Part shown: positions 59,940-64,000 of the stretch, one piece after another
Numbering within the stretch: position 1 is the stretch's first letter
How the letters are laid out: each line of letters begins with the position of its first letter
Assembly (NCBI GenBank): GCA_035946955.1
Contig: DASYYE010000218.1
Coordinates: forward strand, 36,979 to 100,978
Direction of reading: 5' to 3'
Source of the DNA: DASYYE01 sp035946955
Lineage (GTDB): Bacteria; Actinomycetota; Actinomycetes; Streptosporangiales; Streptosporangiaceae
DNA: 64,000 nt
The notes under the pieces: model-generated
The model's database searches: none
Told to the model about the DNA's origin: nothing
The model's input: the letters and a program-made list of their open reading frames with translations, nothing else
Program-made: the position numbers and the translations under genes

Positions 59940-60827
59940 CTAGCGGCAGCCGGTGGATGAGCCGGGCAGCCGCCAGATGCGCAGGACGTTGTCGGGAAGG
60001 CGGAGAGAGAACCGCCCCAAGGGAGCGGCTCGCGCCAGCACCTCCCGCATGTCTGTTTCGAAGTCACCCCGGCGGTCGCCGAACAGATGCGGCGCGGTTG
60101 AGGAGGACGAGAACACCCTGGCCACGACGTCATCGATGGTCCGCTCGATGGCCCGCTGGTCGGGCACGGTCACCGTCTGCGCCGGCCGGAAGCCGGCCGC
60201 CTGGAATACCTGGTCCTCGCCTGCGGGAGAGGTGTTGCGGATGCCCTGCCCCGCTCGCTTGTCGCTGCCCAGGTAACGGCACCGTAGCTGGTCGAGGGCG
60301 TCGTCGGGCGGGGGCGGGAACGGAAGCGAGCCCTTCCTGGCCTGCGCTGCCAGTTCCTCGAACCGGTAGCCGGGCGCGTCTACCTGCACCGCCGCTCCGC
60401 CCGGGTCGAGCATCGTCGCGACGGCCGAGGCTACCCGGGGCCGGTCCATCCAGTGGAACGAGGCTGCGAAGGTCACGGCCCGGAAGCTGCCCAGCCCGGC
60501 AGGCAGGGCCTCAGCCCGCTGGCGGACCCAGGCGACATTGCTGACGCCCCGGTCCGCCGCAGCGCGGGAGGCACAGGCCAGCATCTCCGGGTCGGGGTCG
60601 AGGCCGACGGCGGCTTCGAACAGTGGCGCCAGCCGCAACGTCACCGTTCCCGGCCCGCAGCCGACATCAAGCAGCCTTCCCTGCCCGTCAAGGGCGAGGC
60701 TGCGGGCGAAGACGCTGGCCAGGCTGGGAGCGTAGGGCAGCCGGCCCTGCTCGTAATACCCGGCCGCTCCGGCGAAAAGCGACTCATCCCAGCTCCAGGT
60801 CTCCCAGCCGCCGGGCGCCGCGTCCAC
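59940..60827 (-). CDS. Class I SAM-dependent methyltransferase
   Basis: 295 residues, soluble. GRLLDVGCGPGTVTLRLAPLFEAAVGLDPDPEM is motif I with its acidic partner, and the MDRPRVASAVATMLDPGGAAVQVDAPGYRFEE block holds motifs post-II and III. This is the Methyltransf_11/25 type seen in many actinobacterial regulators of metabolism and antibiotic genes. The start reads MDAAPGGWETWSWDESLFAGAAGYYEQGR, a common opening of these proteins (YYxxGRxPY). The acceptor is unknown. It ends about 210 bp before the GH30 start on the same strand. Confidence 0.85.
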   Translation of the reverse strand: MDAAPGGWETWSWDESLFAGAAGYYEQGRLPYAPSLASVFARSLALDGQGRLLDVGCGPGTVTLRLAPLFEAAVGLDPDPEMLACASRAAADRGVSNVAWVRQRAEALPAGLGSFRAVTFAASFHWMDRPRVASAVATMLDPGGAAVQVDAPGYRFEELAAQARKGSLPFPPPPDDALDQLRCRYLGSDKRAGQGIRNTSPAGEDQVFQAAGFRPAQTVTVPDQRAIERTIDDVVARVFSSSSTAPHLFGDRRGDFETDMREVLARAAPLGRFSLRLPDNVLRIWRLPGSSTGCR

Positions 60828-60893
60828 GCCGTGAATATAGCGTGCCGGAGGATTTACCCGGTCTTCCGTGGAGCGCGCTGTGGCGGGCGGCCG

Positions 60894-61364
60894 CTAGGAG
60901 TCGTGGCGCTGGTCCGCCTGCACCTCGAACATCGGCTGGAGCGCCCCGTTGCCGGTATCGATCAGTGGTACACACAGCAGGTCCGCCACTTCCGCGTCGC
61001 GCGACTGCTCAGCAGCGAAGAACCAGCCGATCTGGACTCGCGTATGCCGCTCGGTCGTCGCCCACGCCACCTCGAGCGGCTCGCCGAAACACGCCACCAG
61101 GAACGACCGGACCGTCTCCGGCTCCACGCTAGGTGGGCACGCCAGCGTCTCGGGTTCACCCGCGGGCTCAACGGTCCCTGCCCGCGTCGGTGTGACCTTC
61201 ACGAAGAGCCGCCTTGCGTGCTGGGCGACCACGGCCACGGCCTTGTCGAGCTGGCCGGTGTCCCTCGTGTCGTCGCCAGGCGTGTGATCACCTCTGTCCC
61301 AGCCGCTGCGACGCCCGCCCCAGGACGGGCGCTGCAAGCCGTCCCAGGAATCAGTATGACGCAA
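60894..61364 (-). CDS. Hypothetical protein, 156 residues
   Basis: The C-terminal two thirds look like a real fold (RRLFVKVTPTRAGTVEPAGEPET, VRSFLVACFGEPLEVAWATTE, VQIGWFFAAEQSRDAEVADLLCVPLIDTGNG). The first 40 residues are Gly/Asp/Arg-rich and may not be translated, so the real start may be a GTG near 61240. I recognise no family. It lies between the methyltransferase and the helicase tail fragment, on the same strand as both. Confidence 0.45.
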   Translation of the reverse strand: MRHTDSWDGLQRPSWGGRRSGWDRGDHTPGDDTRDTGQLDKAVAVVAQHARRLFVKVTPTRAGTVEPAGEPETLACPPSVEPETVRSFLVACFGEPLEVAWATTERHTRVQIGWFFAAEQSRDAEVADLLCVPLIDTGNGALQPMFEVQADQRHDS

Positions 61365-61396
61365 CCGGTGGGAGCAGGTTCAGGTTCATGCCTGCA

Positions 61397-61461
61397 CCTC
61401 AGAGCTGGCCGACATCGATCACGTGGATGACGGCCGTGCCCGCGGTGTCGGAGGCCGCGAG
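61397..61461 (-). pseudogene. Duplicated 3'-end fragment of the DUF3516 helicase gene
   Basis: 65 bp match 63210-63274 with four differences clustered in one 7 bp patch and a 41 bp exact run. The copy encodes the final twenty codons (LAASDTAGTAVIHVIDVGQL) plus the stop and differs from the intact end only in two residues (ID for TS). It has the same orientation as the intact gene, 1.8 kb to the left of it. Confidence 0.88.
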
Positions 61462-61470
61462 ACAATCGGC

Positions 61471-63072
61471 TCAGTACGCTGAATAAGCGGCCGGCACCCA
61501 TGTCCATGATGGCTTCGCCGAATAGGTGAGCTTGATGATGCCACCGGCAGGAACGAAGAACGCGCCCGAGGTCTGCCCGGTGGGTACCGTGTTGACAGCA
61601 ATATTGGACACACTGCCGCCTGTGACATACACCATCTGGTCGGGACCATAATTCTGCTGGGCGGTCCCTGATGCTGGCACTGCTGGCGGGGAAGTGCTTG
61701 TCTGCCCACTCCCCGGGGCTCCTGTGTAGGCGAGAGACAAGTTCGGGTCGCCAGAGACCTGCCCACGGAAAGAGAACTCCGCGTTATTCACGTTCGAGTT
61801 GCTCAGGCTATGCGTGATGATGCCACCGGACTGCTTGATGCCGTTGTTGCTGGAACCGAACTGGATCCCGTAGGGGTATGCGGTCCCCGCGCCGTCGCCT
61901 TGGTTCCCTTCGACCTTCATGATGATCTCGGACTCATACAGCCGGCTGTAGTCGCCTGCGCCGTCGGTGCCGTTGATGCTGAGTGCCGCCAGTCCTGCCT
62001 GGGCAGGCGTCACCCCGGAGGCCAGCGATGCCATGTTGCCGTGCAGCCACAGCTCGCAGCCGCCGAGGTTCACGCCGCTGTTGAGCACAATGCCCTGCTG
62101 CCCAGCACTGCAGAAGATGTTGAAGTCGAAGACGTTGTACTCGTGGCTGTGGTCGTTCGAGGGAACGGCGGTATCCAGGAGCCCGGCAATCGAGTTGTTC
62201 ATCAACTGCAGCCGGTAGTGGCCCTTCTCGCACCAGAACACGCGGTTGGTGATCCAGGCGGGAATGGTGCCGGTGACAGTGCCGGAACCAGTGGACGTGG
62301 GGGTTATGACAGGGCCGCCCACGTAGGCGGCCAGGTCGAACTTTGCCCCAGACACGTTGGTCGTGTAGTACACGACCCCGGGCTTGAACCCACCAGGGAG
62401 GTTGGTTCCGGACAGCATCACGGCGAAGGCCCCCGGGTAGCTGGTGCCGCTGGCAGTGAACGCCCGTGAGGAGGTCGCCGCGGTGAACGAGTAGCTGGCC
62501 GTGAAATTCACGACGACCAGGCTGATGTCGAAGTTCCAGCCGTCGCCGACATCCAGCCCAACCGCTCCGGACGTCGCATGGGTGCCGTCAATGACAAAGT
62601 CGCGGAGGAATCCGACCGTCTGCTGCGCGGGCAGGCCGAACTGGGCGCCGTAACCGCTGGTCCGATGGTAGGAGAAGCCGGTGCCACCGCCGACGACATA
62701 GACGACCGTGGCTGACCCGGAACCCAAAATGCTGACGGAGTAGCCGGTTGTCACCTGTGCGGGCACGGTGATGGACGTGACATAGAAGAGCCCGGGGTTG
62801 AGGCCCACCACCCCGCCGTTGGGGAGCGACTTGATCGCATTGTTGATGTTCGTCGTGTCTGTGGCCCCGCTGGTGTCCCCGCTTGGCGAGACCCACACCG
62901 GTCCCATCGTCTGGGCACTGGCCGGCTCGGCTCCGCCCAGCCCACCGAGGGTGGTCCCGGCGACTGCGGCCAGGCCGACCGCCCCGCCAGTCAGGACAGT
63001 ACGGCGAGTCCTGTTTGGCTGGCTTCGTTCTTGGTCCAGGGCATGCGGGTTTGAGATCTTACGTGCAGGCAC
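61471..63072 (-). CDS. Tat-exported beta-helix-like protein
   Basis: 533 residues from GTG 63072 (GGAGGAG 4 nt upstream; frame open to 63189 without RBS). A twin-arginine signal (NRTRRTVLTGGAVGLAAVAG) ends near AQTMG. The mature protein starts VWVSPSGDTSGATDTTNINNAIKSLPNGGVVGLNPG, the opening of pectate-lyase/pectinase-like right-handed beta-helices. Gly/Asn/Ser-rich strands with DFVIDGTHATSGAVGLDVGDGWNF and GIVLNSGVNLGGCELWLHGN follow. No lyase catalytic residues are recognised. The last about 120 residues form a separate beta-rich unit. It may act on or bind a polysaccharide, or be a phage-tail-fibre-like surface protein. It is the only gene between the two copies of the helicase 3' end. 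Confidence 0.8.
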   Translation of the reverse strand: MPARKISNPHALDQERSQPNRTRRTVLTGGAVGLAAVAGTTLGGLGGAEPASAQTMGPVWVSPSGDTSGATDTTNINNAIKSLPNGGVVGLNPGLFYVTSITVPAQVTTGYSVSILGSGSATVVYVVGGGTGFSYHRTSGYGAQFGLPAQQTVGFLRDFVIDGTHATSGAVGLDVGDGWNFDISLVVVNFTASYSFTAATSSRAFTASGTSYPGAFAVMLSGTNLPGGFKPGVVYYTTNVSGAKFDLAAYVGGPVITPTSTGSGTVTGTIPAWITNRVFWCEKGHYRLQLMNNSIAGLLDTAVPSNDHSHEYNVFDFNIFCSAGQQGIVLNSGVNLGGCELWLHGNMASLASGVTPAQAGLAALSINGTDGAGDYSRLYESEIIMKVEGNQGDGAGTAYPYGIQFGSSNNGIKQSGGIITHSLSNSNVNNAEFSFRGQVSGDPNLSLAYTGAPGSGQTSTSPPAVPASGTAQQNYGPDQMVYVTGGSVSNIAVNTVPTGQTSGAFFVPAGGIIKLTYSAKPSWTWVPAAYSAY

Positions 63073-63211
63073 CGAACTCCTCCTCGCTGATGCGCTCCGC
63101 GGGCCGGGCAAACGAGACCCAGTGTGGCCGACGCGATGACGGCAAGGCCATGAACTCTGCTGGAAGTCTGCGGGAACTGTGCCCAGCACGGTCCCTGGCC
63201 CAGGGCCGTCC

Positions 63212-64000
63212 TCAGAGCTGGCCGACGCTGGTCACGTGGATGACGGCCGTGCCCGCGGTGTCGGAGGCCGCGAGGTCGACCTGGGCGCTGATGCCCCAGT
63301 CGTGGTCTCCGGCCGGGTCGTCGAGGATCTGGCGCACGGTCCAGTGGTCCTGGTGCTCCTCGATGACCAGCAGGCCGGGGCCCCGGGCGTCGGGACCGGT
63401 GCCGATGTCGTCGTACTCCGCGAAGTAGCCCGCCAGCGCGCCCGCCCAGGCATCGGCGTCCCACCCGGCTTCGGCGTCCAGGGCGCCCAGCTCGTCCCAG
63501 CGGCGCAGTGCGGCGAGTTCCACCCGCCGGAACAGTGCGTTGCGGACCAGCACCCGGAACGCCCGGCGGTTGCCGGTGACCGCCGGGGGCCGGTCGTCGA
63601 GCCGGGACTGGGGCTCCTCACCGGGGTCGCGCAGGCGTTCCCATTCGTCGAGCAGGCTCGAGTCGATCTGGCGGACGAGTTCGCCCAGCCACTCGATCAG
63701 GTCAGTGAGTTCCTCGGTCCTGGCTTCTTCCGGGACGGTCTGCCGCACTGCCTTGTAGGCGTCGGAGAGGTACCGCAGCAGCAGGCCCTCGGAGCGGGCC
63801 AGGTTGTAATACCCGACGTACTCGGCGAAGGTCATCGCCCGCTCGTACAGCTCGCGTGCCACCGACTTGGGTGCCACCTCGTAGTCGGCGACCCACGGGT
63901 GGCCCTGCCGGTAGATGTTGTAGGCGGCCTCGAGCAGGTCGGCCATTGGCCGGGGGTAGGTCACCGACTCGAGCAGGGCCATCCGTTCCTCGTACTCGAC
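63212..64000 (-). CDS. DEAD/DEAH-box helicase, C-terminal DUF3516 part (start beyond window)
   Basis: The frame is open through the window end (reading VEYEERMALLESVTYPRPMADLLEAAY from 64000), so only the C-terminal 262 residues are seen. HPWVADYEVAPKSVARELYERAMTFAEYVGYYNLARSEGLLLRYLSDAYKAV and RTEELTDLIEWLGELVRQIDSSLLDEWE (in outline) are characteristic of DUF3516, the C-terminal domain of an actinobacterial SF2 RNA/DNA helicase of about 840 residues. Helicase motifs would lie outside the window. Its last 20 codons are duplicated at 61397-61461. Confidence 0.88.
   Translation of the reverse strand, partial: VEYEERMALLESVTYPRPMADLLEAAYNIYRQGHPWVADYEVAPKSVARELYERAMTFAEYVGYYNLARSEGLLLRYLSDAYKAVRQTVPEEARTEELTDLIEWLGELVRQIDSSLLDEWERLRDPGEEPQSRLDDRPPAVTGNRRAFRVLVRNALFRRVELAALRRWDELGALDAEAGWDADAWAGALAGYFAEYDDIGTGPDARGPGLLVIEEHQDHWTVRQILDDPAGDHDWGISAQVDLAASDTAGTAVIHVTSVGQL

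Noticed and set aside
32720..63274. tRNA genes as attachment sites for the cargo segments
   Set aside because: I looked for clover-leaf-like sequence at the segment edges and saw none. The repeated edges are 3' ends of protein genes.

Overview
The window is a stretch of high-GC actinobacterial chromosome: GTG starts are common, stop/start overlaps of the ATGA and GTGA type abound, and Tat signals, AfsR-type regulators and an F420-type LLM oxidoreductase are present. An AftD-type arabinofuranosyltransferase with a DUF2613-like partner, a DUF3068 protein and a KstR-type sterol regulon point to a soil actinomycete that shares sterol catabolism and arabinan-like envelope chemistry with mycobacteria and rhodococci. 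The gene order is not that of Mycobacterium. Many genes that are separate in mycobacteria are fused here.

Layout. 0-3.7 kb: a truncated membrane protein, an MscS channel coupled to a small proline-rich anchored protein, and two SAM methyltransferases. 3.8-31 kb: a sterol/steroid block. It holds a three-gene operon (fused acyl-CoA dehydrogenase, fused MaoC-DUF35-MaoC hydratase, Ltp2-like aldolase), a divergent kstR-like TetR gene, a secreted covalent-flavin cholesterol oxidase, a DUF3068 protein, an envelope glycan operon (DUF2613-like, GT2, GT4, AftD), a GT-C-like membrane protein, a secreted PQQ-repeat protein, an LLM oxidoreductase, an NTF2-like protein, a DUF1214-like/SDR/sulfotransferase operon and a second SDR. 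Seven matches to the KstR operator (TNNAACNNGTTNNA, six perfect and one with a single mismatch) sit in front of these transcription units and in no other place I noticed. That makes the block look like one regulon, and it includes the arabinosyltransferase operon.

31-46 kb: CorA, a DinB-like protein, a secreted GH2 enzyme, an AfsR-like regulator, and a glycerolipid pair: PlsB plus a HAD-PlsC-WS/DGAT triple fusion that could carry glycerol-3-phosphate to triacylglycerol. 46-52 kb: a WYL-type regulator, a CitA/CitB-like two-component system and a divergent SsuABC-like transporter. 52-64 kb: small secreted proteins, a second AfsR-like regulator, a GH30 enzyme, a methyltransferase, a Tat-exported beta-helix-like protein, and the C-terminal end of a DUF3516 helicase cut by the window edge.

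The most unusual structural signal is that three unrelated leftward genes (WS/DGAT fusion, GH30, DUF3516 helicase) each have a second 65-82 bp copy of their own 3' end lying 2 to 7.6 kb further left. Each interval between the copies holds secreted-protein genes, two of the three also hold an AfsR-like regulator, and none holds a recognisable integrase or transposase. Removing the intervals restores simple neighbour order. I read them as cargo-only insertions at coding-gene 3' ends. That is inference, and it needs comparison with related genomes.
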